Assembly: GCA_016709545.1 (NCBI GenBank)
Contig: JADJMO010000032.1
Span: forward strand, 1 to 64,000
Source of the DNA: Myxococcales bacterium
GTDB taxonomy: Bacteria > Myxococcota_A > Polyangia > Polyangiales > JADJMO01
Direction: 5' to 3'
Length of the DNA stretch: 64,000 nt
Below are positions 29,575 to 37,801 of this stretch, one piece after another. The notes under the pieces are model-generated. The model was not told where the DNA came from. It saw only the letters and a list, made by a program, of their open reading frames with translations, and did no database searches. Within the stretch, counting starts at the first letter, position 1; every line of letters starts with the position of its first letter. The position numbers were made by a program, and so were the translations under genes.

Positions 29575-30624
29575 ATGCGTCGAAGCCTCGTGAAGTACGC
29601 CGTCACGCTGGTCTGCCTCCTCGGGTGCGCCCGCACGCCTCGCGCCACGGTGTCCTCGCCGCCGGCCCCGGCGTCCGCGACCGCGTGCTCCGGGGTGTGT
29701 GCGCCGCGCGTCCTCCTCGCGAAGCCCGGCGCGGTGTACGGCCTCGCGGCCGACGACCACGCAGCCGTGTGGCTCACGAGCGACGACTTCCCAATCACCG
29801 CGGTGCGCACGATCGACGACGCGGGCCAGCCGTACACGCTCGCCACGAGTGATGCCGCGAACCCGCTGTCGCCGGTCGTCGCGGTGCACGGCGGCTTCGC
29901 GTACTGGTGCACGGCGACGACGGTGTTCCGCAAGAAGGTCCGGAGCGAGGCGCCCGCCGAGTCGTTCGCCTCGACGACCGACGGCTGCACGGCGCTGTCG
30001 GTAGACGACGGACGCGTCGTCTACCGCAACGGCGCGGGTGTCGACCTCGCGAAGCCCGTCGGTGGGGGGCCGGGCGTGATCGTGCCGAAGGAGCAGACGT
30101 CGGTCCGAAGGCGGCGCGACGCGGAGGGGGTCGACTGGGACTACGTGGTACGGGACGGGGGCCTCTCGCGCGTCCGCGCGGCGGGCGGCGCGCCGACGGT
30201 GCTGCTCCCTCCGAACACCACCCAGCACGAGATCGTGTTGGGGCCGAACGCGATCTACTTCGTCGTCGATGGAACCCGGTATTTCGGGAGCGGGCTCACG
30301 GAATGCAAGAGCGGTGAGGCCAAGCACGGCCAGTGTCCGGAGCACGTCGAGGAGCTCGTGAGCATCCCCCTCGGTGGTGGCGCGCGGCGCACCCTCGGGG
30401 CCGACGGGTTGCTCACGGCCGTGCACGCCGATGCGCGTCACGTCTACTGGCAGACCGGCGGCATCTACGACAACCCGATCGTCATCCAGCGCGCCGACCA
30501 CGCTGGGGCGAGCACCGTCGTGGTGATCGGTGCCCCCTGGTCCCCCTCCAGGTTCGTCTACACCGACGCGCGCATCGTGTTCGTCGACCAGAAGACGGGG
30601 GCGCTCGCGGCCGTCCAGAAGTGA
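29575..30624 (+). CDS. Lipoprotein, beta-propeller-like hypothetical
   Basis: The 349-residue protein starts at the ATG at 29575 behind a strong AAGGAGGGGG (29559-29568). It has a lipoprotein signal (VTLVCLLGC, Cys about residue 18). The mature part consists of recurring strand motifs with aromatic residues (AVYGLAADDHAAVWLTSDD, GFAYWCTATTVFRK, AIYFVVDGTRYF, ARHVYWQTGG, ARIVFVDQKTG), which is typical of WD40/YncE-like propellers in myxobacterial lipoproteins. The function is unknown. Confidence 0.75.
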   Translation: MRRSLVKYAVTLVCLLGCARTPRATVSSPPAPASATACSGVCAPRVLLAKPGAVYGLAADDHAAVWLTSDDFPITAVRTIDDAGQPYTLATSDAANPLSPVVAVHGGFAYWCTATTVFRKKVRSEAPAESFASTTDGCTALSVDDGRVVYRNGAGVDLAKPVGGGPGVIVPKEQTSVRRRRDAEGVDWDYVVRDGGLSRVRAAGGAPTVLLPPNTTQHEIVLGPNAIYFVVDGTRYFGSGLTECKSGEAKHGQCPEHVEELVSIPLGGGARRTLGADGLLTAVHADARHVYWQTGGIYDNPIVIQRADHAGASTVVVIGAPWSPSRFVYTDARIVFVDQKTGALAAVQK

Positions 30625-30653
30625 ACGTGACGGCGCGCTGCGTCCGCGCTCGA

Positions 30654-31406
30654 ATGGGCCATGGGCTCCCGGCGATGGCTCGCGCTCCTGCGGTGGGCCT
30701 CGTGCTCGCCTGCGCGAAGGCGGCGACGACGGTGTCCACGCCCACGGTCGCGACGCCCCCATCGGCGGAGCCGCCGGCCTGGCGCCCGCTCCTGTTCGAG
30801 CACGCCGATCCGAGCTGTGGCAGCTGCGCGGCGAGCGTGACCGAGAAGGGGGGCCCGTGCGCGAAGCAGCACGACGCCTGCCGCCGCGACCCGAAGTGCG
30901 TGGCGTGGCTCCGCTGCGTCGAGGGCTGCAAGGTGCCCGCCGGTGACTGCCCCGAACGCTGCGCGGAGTCCACGGCCTACGAGCCGATGGTCGCAGGCAA
31001 CGAATACCTCTTCTGCACCTGCTGCCGGACGGACTGCCTCGACAGCTGTCGACCGGTCTGCGGTCGATACCGGAGCACGGCGGTCGGTCCCATCGGCGCC
31101 GGCTGCACGATGCCCGGCTTCGACTCTGCGCTCTTCACCTGCAACCGCTGCCTCGACCAGCAGTTCCTCGATGGGGTCTCCGCGCCCCACGGCGCGTATG
31201 CGAGCTGCCTGCAGCAGGGCATGGACGTCCTCGACTGCGTCGACGCGTGCCCTCCCAATGCGAAGGGGTGCAAGCCCGCCTGTCGCCGCGACGCTCATGG
31301 CGAGCCCGCGGTCTGCGGCGCGAAGTACCTCGACGAGGCGTGCTGCGGCGGGTGCGCGTCCGCGTGCGCCAAGGACTGCGCCGAGCGCGGCGTGAAGTGT
31401 CCCTGA
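30654..31406 (+). CDS. Cysteine-rich lipoprotein
   Basis: The 250-residue protein begins with a lipoprotein-like signal (AVGLVLACAK; Cys about residue 20). The mature part contains about 30 cysteines, with clusters such as CCRTDCLDSCRPVC, CVDACPPNAKGCKPAC and CCGGCASACAKDCAERGVKC, so it is probably stabilised by many disulfides. The start is the ATG at 30654 or 30675. I do not recognise the family; similar Cys-rich lipoproteins are expanded in Polyangiales. Confidence 0.7.
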   Translation: MGHGLPAMARAPAVGLVLACAKAATTVSTPTVATPPSAEPPAWRPLLFEHADPSCGSCAASVTEKGGPCAKQHDACRRDPKCVAWLRCVEGCKVPAGDCPERCAESTAYEPMVAGNEYLFCTCCRTDCLDSCRPVCGRYRSTAVGPIGAGCTMPGFDSALFTCNRCLDQQFLDGVSAPHGAYASCLQQGMDVLDCVDACPPNAKGCKPACRRDAHGEPAVCGAKYLDEACCGGCASACAKDCAERGVKCP

Positions 31407-31467
31407 CCTGAATACGTCGGTGACGCCGGGCGTTCTCGGCGTCTCTCTCGAACCTGGAGGATCGGTG

Positions 31468-32499
31468 ATGCGGCGAAGCGTGTGGGCAGTGATGGTCGCA
31501 GTGGGGGTGGTCGGCTGCAGTGGTCGGTCGACGTCGAGCCCACCGCCCGTGGTCGCCTCGACGCACGACGAGGCCCTCGAGAAGACGCTCGCGGGCATCG
31601 TGGGCGCGCACGACGGCGTGGTGGCCGTCTCGGTGCTTCACCTCGGCACCAAGGTGCGCGCCAGTGTCCACGGCGACGCGAAGCTGCCGATGATGAGCGT
31701 GTTCAAGCTGCCGCTCGCCTTCGTCGCGCTCGACGCGGTGAACCGCGGGCAGCACCAGCTCGACGAGCCGGTGCCGTTCGTCGAGGCCGATCTGCGCAAG
31801 GAGGTGAGCCCGCTCTCCGAGGCCTGGCAGAAGGGCGAGCACGCGCCGACGCTGCGCACGGTGCTGGTGCGCACGATCCAGGACAGCGACAACGCGGGCG
31901 GCGATCGCCTCGTCTCGTTCCTCGGCGGGGGCGCGGCGATCACGGCGCGTCTCCGCGCGGCGGGCGTGCTCGGCGTGGACATCGGTGAGGCCGAGATCGA
32001 GATGTTCGGGCGCCTCGGGTGCCCCGGCACTCCGGCGCCGACCGGCGGCTGGACGACGGTCGCCTTGAAGGCCTGCCCGGAGGCCACGTCGACCGCCCGG
32101 CTCGCCGCCGCGAAGGCGGAGCTCACCGCCTCGCCCAACGTCGCGACGACCGAAGGGCTCGTGCAGATGCTCGCCGTCCTCGACACCCAGGCGTTCCTCG
32201 GGCCGGAGCGGTCGCAGTGGCTGCTCGACGTGCTCGCCGGCACCAAGACCGGGCCGAACCGCCTCAAGGGCAAGCTACCGCCGGGCGCGCGTGTCGAGCA
32301 CAAGACGGGCACGGGCGACACGGTCGAGGGCTTCAACATCTCGACCAACGACGTCGGGATCCTCGTGCTGCCGAGCGGCGCGCGCGTCGCGGTCGCCGTG
32401 CTGACGGCGGGGTCGACGAAGGAGCTGGCCGGGCGGGAGGCCGTGATCGCGAACCTCGCCCGCGCGGTGTGGGACCGCTTCGCGCCGGCCGCCCACTGA
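31468..32499 (+). CDS. Class A beta-lactamase, lipoprotein form
   Basis: The 343-residue protein starts at the ATG at 31468 (GGAGG at 31455-31459). It is predicted to be a lipoprotein (GVVGCSG, Cys17). Serine beta-lactamase motifs are complete: S77-V-F-K80, S140-D-N142 and K279-T-G281. The segment TGPNRLKGKLPPG before KTG resembles the A2 subclass (PER/CfxA type). The likely Glu166 equivalent lies in IGEAEIEM (172-179). After it, where A2 enzymes proceed directly to the next helix, there is extra sequence with two cysteines (C185 and C203). Activity against beta-lactams is inferred. Confidence 0.88.
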   Translation: MRRSVWAVMVAVGVVGCSGRSTSSPPPVVASTHDEALEKTLAGIVGAHDGVVAVSVLHLGTKVRASVHGDAKLPMMSVFKLPLAFVALDAVNRGQHQLDEPVPFVEADLRKEVSPLSEAWQKGEHAPTLRTVLVRTIQDSDNAGGDRLVSFLGGGAAITARLRAAGVLGVDIGEAEIEMFGRLGCPGTPAPTGGWTTVALKACPEATSTARLAAAKAELTASPNVATTEGLVQMLAVLDTQAFLGPERSQWLLDVLAGTKTGPNRLKGKLPPGARVEHKTGTGDTVEGFNISTNDVGILVLPSGARVAVAVLTAGSTKELAGREAVIANLARAVWDRFAPAAH

Positions 32500-32502
32500 T
32501 CC

Positions 32503-32546
32503 GCGTTCACCGACGTCGGAGAACGCGTTCACCAACGTCGGTGAAT
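32503..32546. repeat. Tandem 22-bp palindromic repeat
   Basis: Two adjacent 22-bp units (32503-32524 and 32525-32546), about 18 of 22 identical, each contain an imperfect palindrome: GTTCACCGACGTCGGAGAAC (32505-32524) and TTCACCAACGTCGGTGAA (32528-32545). They lie between the convergent beta-lactamase and tudor-like genes. They could be operators or a bidirectional terminator; there is no U-tract. Confidence 0.7.
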
Positions 32547-32550
32547 GGGG

Positions 32551-33510
32551 TCAGCCCGCCTCCGACGCTTCCCAGCAGCGGCCGGTCTCGGCGAGGTCCC
32601 AGAAGAAGAACGCCACGCTGCGGGCCACGCGCACCACCGGCGGCCCGTTCTCCTCGAACGAGAGCCACACCTCGCCGTCGTCGGCGCCGTCGTCGAAGAC
32701 CACCCACCAGCCGTGGTCGCCCTGGTGAGGATCCATCACCTTCACCGCGAGCTGGCCCTCGAAGCGTGACGAGGCCTCCCGTCGTCGCAGCTCCCAGAGC
32801 TTCGGGGCACGCGGCTCCGGGTTGTTGCAGTGCGACTCCTTGATGGCCTCGACCGCGCCCTTCCTGGACCACAGGCGCACGAGCGTCTTCGGGGGCACGA
32901 CGCCGTGCTGGGTCATGAAGGCCGCGACCTCGGCGGCCGATCGCTTGCCGATCTTCGTCGACGCGAGCCGGAGTGCGGCGAGAGCGTCGCAGAGATCCTT
33001 GCTGGCACCGACGTCGCGCGGGGCGCGGCCGCCCATGCGCACCTGGTTCCAGTAGAGCTTGTAGAGGTCCTTGGAAGGGAACGTGCGCGTCGCGATCTGC
33101 TTGGCCGCGATGCCCGCCGACACGAAGAGCTCGTGCGCCTGATCGCGGTCGAGCAGCGCGTGCTCGGGCTCGACGCCGGGCGCGAGGGTCTTGCAGCGGT
33201 CGGCCCAGAAGTTCGCGAGGTTCTCGTCGTTGACCTCGACGCCGAGATCGGCGAACGCGCGGCCCGCGGCGGCCCGATCGAGGCCTTTCTGGCTGCCGCG
33301 GAAGACGTCGAAGAGGGGCCCGAAGAGGGCGAGGTCGTCGAAGGAGAGCTCGTCGCGCGTCACGCCGTGCCAGCGGTCGAACAGGGAGTCCGCGGTGCCG
33401 TCGGTGACGTCGTAGGTGCCGTCCTCGTCCTCGCGCGCGACCTTCGCCTTGATCCAGCCGTCGCCGAGGAACGCGAGGCACGGCGCGCCGACCTTCGTCT
33501 CTGCACCCAT
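32551..33510 (-). CDS. Hypothetical protein with Tudor/SH3-like N-terminus (full-length copy)
   Basis: The 319-residue soluble protein begins with a small beta-barrel-like segment (CLAFLGDGWIKAKVARED, then TYDVTDGTADSLFDRWHG), typical of Tudor/SH3-like folds. Residues 60-230 are helical. The C-terminus has an aromatic strand region (HGWWVVFDDGADDGEVWLSF). I cannot name the family. A truncated near-identical copy of the first 115 residues lies at 36448-37032. A conserved palindrome sits 44-98 bp upstream of its ATG. Confidence 0.7.
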   Translation of the reverse strand: MGAETKVGAPCLAFLGDGWIKAKVAREDEDGTYDVTDGTADSLFDRWHGVTRDELSFDDLALFGPLFDVFRGSQKGLDRAAAGRAFADLGVEVNDENLANFWADRCKTLAPGVEPEHALLDRDQAHELFVSAGIAAKQIATRTFPSKDLYKLYWNQVRMGGRAPRDVGASKDLCDALAALRLASTKIGKRSAAEVAAFMTQHGVVPPKTLVRLWSRKGAVEAIKESHCNNPEPRAPKLWELRRREASSRFEGQLAVKVMDPHQGDHGWWVVFDDGADDGEVWLSFEENGPPVVRVARSVAFFFWDLAETGRCWEASEAG

Positions 33511-33610
33511 GCCGGCATCCTACGACACGCGGGCGTGCGGGCGGAGGTGCCGATTTTGTCTCCGCACGAATGTAAAGCGGGGCGTTTTACATTCGTGCGG
33601 AAACAAAAAG
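33154..33610. repeat. Segmental duplication, copy 1 (partner 36676-37131)
   Basis: This roughly 457-bp block covers the N-terminal part of the Tudor-like gene, its upstream region and the long palindrome. It is nearly identical to 36676-37131. The identity ends abruptly at the right edge of the palindrome: a Cys-rich lipoprotein gene follows here, while the other copy goes directly to the second lipoprotein paralogue. Confidence 0.88.
33554..33608. repeat. Long palindrome (16-bp perfect stem plus outer arm), copy 1
   Basis: The left arm TCCGCACGAATGTAAA (33561-33576) pairs perfectly with TTTACATTCGTGCGGA (33586-33601) around a 9-nt loop. After one mismatch, an outer arm TTTTGT (33554-33559) pairs with ACAAAA (33603-33608). 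It lies between two minus-strand genes. The flanks are T-rich on the left and A-rich on the right, the reverse of an intrinsic terminator. The AT content is far above the surroundings. Confidence 0.9.
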
Positions 33611-33624
33611 CGCCCTCCTGCCGC

Positions 33625-34425
33625 TCATCGCCGGCGACACCAGTAGTCGTTCGCGAGAGCCTCCGGCCGCAGGCACCGACCGCCGAAGCAGACGGAGTCG
33701 CATTCGGTATGGGCGGTGCAAGGGGCACCGCGTGGTGTCGCTGCCCGCCCGCAGACATGAGGAGGGCCCTCATCGCTACACCGCAGGCCCTCGATGCACG
33801 AGTTGCCAATGTTGCGATCGCAGACCTCGCCCTCTCTGGCCTGGGGCACGCAGACGCCTCGCGAGTGGCAGTAGCTGCCCGACGCGCATTCGAGGCGCGT
33901 CAGACCCTCGAGACCGCAGACCCCTCCTACGAGGACGGATCGCTTGCGCATGCACTGCTTGGTCGTCGCGCCCGTGCTGGCGTAGGTCGTCTCACAGTAG
34001 CCGGTGGCGGTCGGCGTGGACGCGCACTCCCCCCACCAATCCGAGCACTCCGCTCCTGGTGGTAGAGAACCCGTGTAGGGAGCCAGACACTCGAAGAGCT
34101 CGTCATCGAAGCACCCAGCAGATCGGATCGCTGCCAGGCACGCCGTCGCCGCCGCTGCATCGAAGCGCCCTCGCGCGCGGGCTCGCTCTGCTGCCTCGGC
34201 GATGGTCGCGGCGTTCTCCTTCACGCAATCGGGCTGCGGTCCTTGGTAGCCGGCGGCCGCGCAACAGTCGTTGGCACGCTCACAGTGAGCTCTTGCGAGG
34301 AGCTCGGGATAGGACGCCTCGTCGACGACCTCCGTGACCGGTTCCGTGCGCGTTCCACAGCTCGATGCGCACACGAGCGTCGCGCACAGCCCGGCTCTTG
34401 CGAATCGCGCGGCCATCCACCGCAT
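33625..34425 (-). CDS. Cysteine-rich lipoprotein-like protein
   Basis: The 266-residue protein starts at the ATG at 34425 with a hydrophobic signal (AGLCATLVCASSC). The mature part has about 25 cysteines, including HCERANDCC near the start and a C-terminal series with regular spacing (EVCDRNIGNSCIEGLRC, PCTAHTECDSVCFGGRC), like Dickkopf/EGF-type small disulfide modules that recur in Myxococcota lipoproteins. It lies 11 bp after the lipoprotein gene at 34437. It is absent from the second copy of the duplicated block. Confidence 0.75.
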   Translation of the reverse strand: MRWMAARFARAGLCATLVCASSCGTRTEPVTEVVDEASYPELLARAHCERANDCCAAAGYQGPQPDCVKENAATIAEAAERARARGRFDAAAATACLAAIRSAGCFDDELFECLAPYTGSLPPGAECSDWWGECASTPTATGYCETTYASTGATTKQCMRKRSVLVGGVCGLEGLTRLECASGSYCHSRGVCVPQAREGEVCDRNIGNSCIEGLRCSDEGPPHVCGRAATPRGAPCTAHTECDSVCFGGRCLRPEALANDYWCRRR

Positions 34426-34436
34426 GGCGTCGCCGC

Positions 34437-34994
34437 TCACCTGCGGAACACGTTGTGGAACCGGCCGCCGATGCAGCGGCCCTCGAGGCCGTGGATCGCG
34501 TCGAGGCCGGTGGAGAACGTTCCGTAATCGCAGACCAGCCCCTCGGTCGTGCACGGGTCGCCCTCGTTCGGGCCGGGGAGCGGGCAGCCCTCGGCGACGG
34601 TCTTGCACGTCCACTTGCCGTAGCCGCAGCCGCAGACGCGCCGGTCGAACACGCAGCTCGCCCCGTTCGCCGCGCAGGGCTCCCCGTCGACCGCGGGCGT
34701 CGTGGGACACGCGGGACACTTCCAGTCGACCACGCTCCACGCTCCCCCCGAGCAGGTCGCACGCGGTCGGCACCACGGCAGCCGATCGGCGCCGTACGTG
34801 CAAGCCGTCGTCGAAGACGTGCTGCACGCGTCGCCCGGCGCAGGAAGCGCAGCCGGGCAGGCCGAGGACGCGGCGTCGGTCGTGGTGGCGCCATCGCCGC
34901 CGGTATCGACGGCACCGTCGGTCAGGGGCGCGTCGTCGATGCGCGCTCCGCACCCCACCATCGCCAGCAGTAAGCCCACGACGATTACGCGCAC
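34437..34994 (-). CDS. Lipoprotein, paralogue 1 of a duplicated pair
   Basis: The 185-residue protein starts at GTG 34994. The signal ends in LAMVGCG (lipid Cys about 15), followed by an Asp/Gly/Thr linker and a Cys-rich domain: WCRPRATCSGGAWSVVDWKC, CVFDRRVCGCGYGKWTCK, ending GRCIGGRFHNVFRR. The Cys pattern resembles the small CxxGxW domains common in myxobacterial lipoproteins. The paralogue at 37138-37692 is highly similar across the whole length, with most differences in the linker. Confidence 0.8.
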   Translation of the reverse strand: MRVIVVGLLLAMVGCGARIDDAPLTDGAVDTGGDGATTTDAASSACPAALPAPGDACSTSSTTACTYGADRLPWCRPRATCSGGAWSVVDWKCPACPTTPAVDGEPCAANGASCVFDRRVCGCGYGKWTCKTVAEGCPLPGPNEGDPCTTEGLVCDYGTFSTGLDAIHGLEGRCIGGRFHNVFRR

Positions 34995-35057
34995 GAGAGC
35001 ATCCTGCCACAGGAGCCCGGGGAAGACCCGACCCTGTCGCCGCGCTATATTGGCCTC

Positions 35058-35656
35058 GTGTACGCGCTCCGACAGGACGACCGGCCGCAGGAGGACCACT
35101 ACGTTCACCTGCGCGGCGCCACGTGGGCCGACTACCAGCGCCTGCTGGAGCTCCGCGGCGACCGCTCGGCGCCGCGCATCACGTACCTCGACGGGTGTGT
35201 GGAGATCATGAGTCCCTCGCGCAGCCACGAGTCGATCAAGTCCATCCTCGGTCGTCTGCTCGAGGCGTACTGTCTCGAGAACGATCTGGAGTTCAGCACC
35301 TACGGCTCCTGGACCCTCGAGGACAAGGAGGCAGAGCGCGGTGCCGAGCCCGACGAGTGCTACGTCTTCGGTCGCGACCTCGACCCGAAGCGCCCCCACC
35401 TGGCCATCGAGGTGGTCTGGACCTCTGGGGGGATCGACAAGCTCGAGGTCTACCGCAAGCTCGGCGTGCCCGAGGTGTGGTACTGGCGCCGCGGCAAGCT
35501 GACCCCGTTCGTGCTGCGCGGCGAGCAGTACGAGGAGGTGCCCCGCAGCGTGGCGCTCCCCGGATCGATCTCGAGGAACTGGTGCTGCACCTCGAGCAAC
35601 CGACCACGAGCGCTGCGATTCGAGCGTATAGCGCGGCGCTGGCGCAGAAGCGCTGA
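35058..35656 (+). CDS. Uma2-family endonuclease, frameshift near 35559
   Basis: Uma2 proteins have a PD-(D/E)XK-like nuclease fold and are abundant in cyanobacteria, Planctomycetes and Myxococcota. From the GTG at 35058, visible motifs are ITYLDGCVEIMSPSRSHE, EPDECYVFG (PD motif), LAIEVVWTS (E-x-V) and KLEVYRKLGVPEVWYW. Near 35558-35561 the frame is lost; one extra C in the C4 run restores the family ending (LPRIDLEELVLHL then SAAIRAYSAALAQKR) to the TGA at 35654-35656. The cellular target of Uma2 proteins is not established. Confidence 0.85.
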
Positions 35657-35680
35657 CCGCACGACGCATCGTCGTGAGCA

Positions 35681-35854
35681 AACAACGACGGCAAGCTCGA
35701 TCTGTTCGTCGCGAACTACGGCGTCGGACGCCCGGTCGGCCCGACCGCGGTCGAGATCCGCTGGCCCGACGGCACGACGCAGGCGCTCGGCGCTGCGAAG
35801 GCCGGGGCGTCGCTGCACGTGACGCAGGGTGGCGCCGTCGAGCTCCTCCGGTAG
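35681..35854 (+). pseudogene. Fragment of an FG-GAP/ASPIC-UnbV protein
   Basis: A start-less reading frame encodes NNDGKLDLFVANYG, the end of an FG-GAP/VCBS repeat, followed by VEIRWPDGTTQALG, the ASPIC/UnbV domain signature, and ends at TAG 35852-35854. Everything N-terminal (normally several hundred residues) is missing. It lies directly after the Uma2 gene. This is a remnant of a deleted or rearranged gene and marks the region as unstable. Confidence 0.75.
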
Positions 35855-35865
35855 ACATGCAATAT

Positions 35866-36417
35866 CTATGGCGAGGGCCAGGAGCATGCGGCTCGCAAGC
35901 TCACTATCGTGTCTGCCACCAACTCGCGGCTGACGCGCCTGACCAAGAGACCAGATGTGCGCTTTGGGCCTCCCTCCGGCGCCATGCGGACAATGACGTC
36001 GACGACTTCGCCATCTGGACACGGGATGCTGGCCCTGGGTGTGGCGCCCAGTATGCACTTCTCTGAACGCACATCCGCAGCGCATATTCGCTGAATCTCA
36101 AGATGGCCGGAACGGCACTGCAGTCGAATCAAACTGTCGAGGGAACTCGTTGGCACGCAGCCAGAGAGTTCGTTGAACAGGGGCTGGAAGCGACCATCTG
36201 GATCCAAGGACGGCACGGCTGATGCGGTCGTTGCGGCGGGGCCAAGAGAGTAACTCTTTGGCCGGTGTTCGCAGCTCACGAGTGGCAGTGGCGCGACGCA
36301 AACCGCCGCGGCAAACGCCAGCGCGTAGACCGCGCTGCGGCCATGGCGGCCGCGCCGCCTGCCGGATCTCAGGCGCTCAGGCAAGCGATCCTTGGGTGCG
36401 GACCGGCGAGTGCACAC
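35866..36417 (-). CDS. Putative lipoprotein
   Basis: The frame of up to 183 codons has an Arg-rich N-terminus, a hydrophobic core (VYALAFAAAVCVAPLP) and a lipobox LVSC, followed by a soluble part with five cysteines. GC content is lower than in the surrounding genes. The true start is uncertain (ATG 36417 or a downstream TTG). It lies 30 bp after the end of the chimeric gene at 36448-37032 on the same strand. I do not recognise the family. Confidence 0.5.
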   Translation of the reverse strand: MCTRRSAPKDRLPERLRSGRRRGRHGRSAVYALAFAAAVCVAPLPLVSCEHRPKSYSLGPAATTASAVPSLDPDGRFQPLFNELSGCVPTSSLDSLIRLQCRSGHLEIQRICAADVRSEKCILGATPRASIPCPDGEVVDVIVRMAPEGGPKRTSGLLVRRVSRELVADTIVSLRAACSWPSP

Positions 36418-36447
36418 GTTCGCAGATGCGCGTCGAGCTGAGGGCAG

Positions 36448-37032
36448 TCAGCGTGTGGTCCAAATCGAAGGTAGCGACACGACCGCCCAGCAGTTCGGCG
36501 AGTTGGATTCGAGGCATTTCTTGACCCCCCAGGCTATGCTCTGCAGGGACAACGCAGCATCAATCGCAGCAGTGTAGTTCGTGTCGACGCCGCCGGCGAC
36601 ACCGAGGGACAGGCACAACAGGGGCGTTGCATCTCCCCAACGTTCCTGTCCCCGATGCGACAAGCACCCCTGCTGCAGCGCGTGCTCGGGCTCGACACCG
36701 GGCGCGAGGGTCTTGCAGCGATCGGCCCAGAAGCTCGCGAGGTTCTCGTCGTTCACCTCGACGCCGAGGTCGGCGAACGCCTTGCCCGCGGCGGCCCGAC
36801 CGAGGCCCTGCTCGCCGCCGCGGAAGGTGTCGAAGAGGGGCCCGAAGAGGGCGAGGTCGTCGAACGAGAGCTCGTCGCGCGTCAGGCCGTGCCAGCGGTC
36901 GAACAGCGAGTCGGCGGTGCCGTCGGTGACGTCGTAGGTGCCGTCCTCGTCCTCGCGCGCGACCTTCGCCTTGATCCAGCCGTCGCCGAGGAACGCGAGG
37001 CACGGCGCGCCGACCTTCGTCTCTGCACCCAT
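36448..37032 (-). pseudogene. Truncated/chimeric copy of the Tudor-like gene
   Basis: The first about 118 codons, from the ATG at 37032 to about 36679, are nearly identical to the gene at 32551-33510. After EPEHAL the sequence diverges completely into about 76 unrelated residues (for example WGVKKCLESNSPNCWAVVS) in lower-GC DNA. The C-terminal two thirds of the family protein are missing. It is a duplication product joined to foreign sequence; whether it is translated is unknown. Confidence 0.75.
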
Positions 37033-37131
37033 GCCGGCATCCTACGTCACGCGGGCGTGCGGGCGGAGGTGCCGATTTTTTCTCCGCACGAATGTAAAGC
37101 GGGCGTTTTACATTCGTGCGGAAACAAAAAC
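36676..37131. repeat. Segmental duplication, copy 2 (partner 33154-33610)
   Basis: Copy 2 of the block that spans the Tudor-like N-terminus and the palindrome. The left boundary is at about 36676, inside the coding region. The right boundary coincides with the end of the palindrome, after which sequence leads within a few bases into the end of the second lipoprotein paralogue. Confidence 0.88.
37083..37122. repeat. Long palindrome, copy 2
   Basis: TCCGCACGAATGTAAA (37083-37098) and TTTACATTCGTGCGGA (37107-37122) form the same 16-bp perfect stem as copy 1, with an 8-nt loop (one G fewer). The outer T/A arm is partly conserved (TTTTTT on the left, ACAAAAA on the right). Confidence 0.9.
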
Positions 37132-37137
37132 GACCAC

Positions 37138-37692
37138 TCAGCGGCGGAACACGTTGTGGAACCGGCCGCCGATGCAGCGGCTCTCGAGGCCGTGGATCGC
37201 GTCGAGGCCGGTGGAGAACGTTCCGTAGTCGCAGACCAGGCCCTCGGTCGTGCAGAGGTCACCTTCGTTCGGGCCGGGGAGCGGGCAGCCTTCGGCGACG
37301 GTCTTGCACGTCCACTTGCCGTAGCCGCAGCCGCAGACGCGCCGGTCGAACACGCAGCTCGCCCCGCTCGATGCGCAGGGATCCCCGTCGACCGCGGGCG
37401 TCGTGGGACACACAGGACACTTCCAGTCGACGACGCTCCACGCTCCCCCCGAGCAGGTCGCACGCGGTCGGCACCACGGCAGCCGATCGGCGCCGCCGTA
37501 CGTGCACGTCGCGGTCGCCGACGCGCTGCACGTGGCGCCCGTCGCAGGGAGCGCAGCCGGGCAGGCCGCGGTGTCGGTCGTGATCGCGCCGTCGCCTCCG
37601 GCGTCGACGCCGCTGTCGCTCGCGGCCGCATCGTCGACGCGCGCGCCGCACCCGACCAACGCCAGCAGCCAGGACACTGCGAGTGCGCGCAT
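37138..37692 (-). CDS. Lipoprotein, paralogue 2 of a duplicated pair
   Basis: The 184-residue protein starts at the ATG at 37692 with a signal ending LLALVGCG (lipid Cys about 15). The linker differs from paralogue 1, but the Cys-rich domain is nearly the same (WCRPRATCSGGAWSVVDWKC, CVFDRRVCGCGYGKWTCK, GRFHNVFRR). It lies next to copy 2 of the palindrome, where the intervening Cys-rich lipoprotein gene of copy 1 is missing. Confidence 0.8.
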   Translation of the reverse strand: MRALAVSWLLALVGCGARVDDAAASDSGVDAGGDGAITTDTAACPAALPATGATCSASATATCTYGGADRLPWCRPRATCSGGAWSVVDWKCPVCPTTPAVDGDPCASSGASCVFDRRVCGCGYGKWTCKTVAEGCPLPGPNEGDLCTTEGLVCDYGTFSTGLDAIHGLESRCIGGRFHNVFRR

Positions 37693-37801
37693 GGCGAGGA
37701 GTCTGCCACACCCAGCTCTGCGCTGGCTCAGCGCGAGCGGTCTCGGCCTCTCGAGGGTCCGCTGCGTCCAAGGAAACAGGCTGCTCGCTGTCTACAGTGG
37801 C

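Noticed and set aside
33554..33608. The long palindrome as a Rho-independent terminator
   Set aside because: The T and A tracts are on the wrong sides for either transcript direction.
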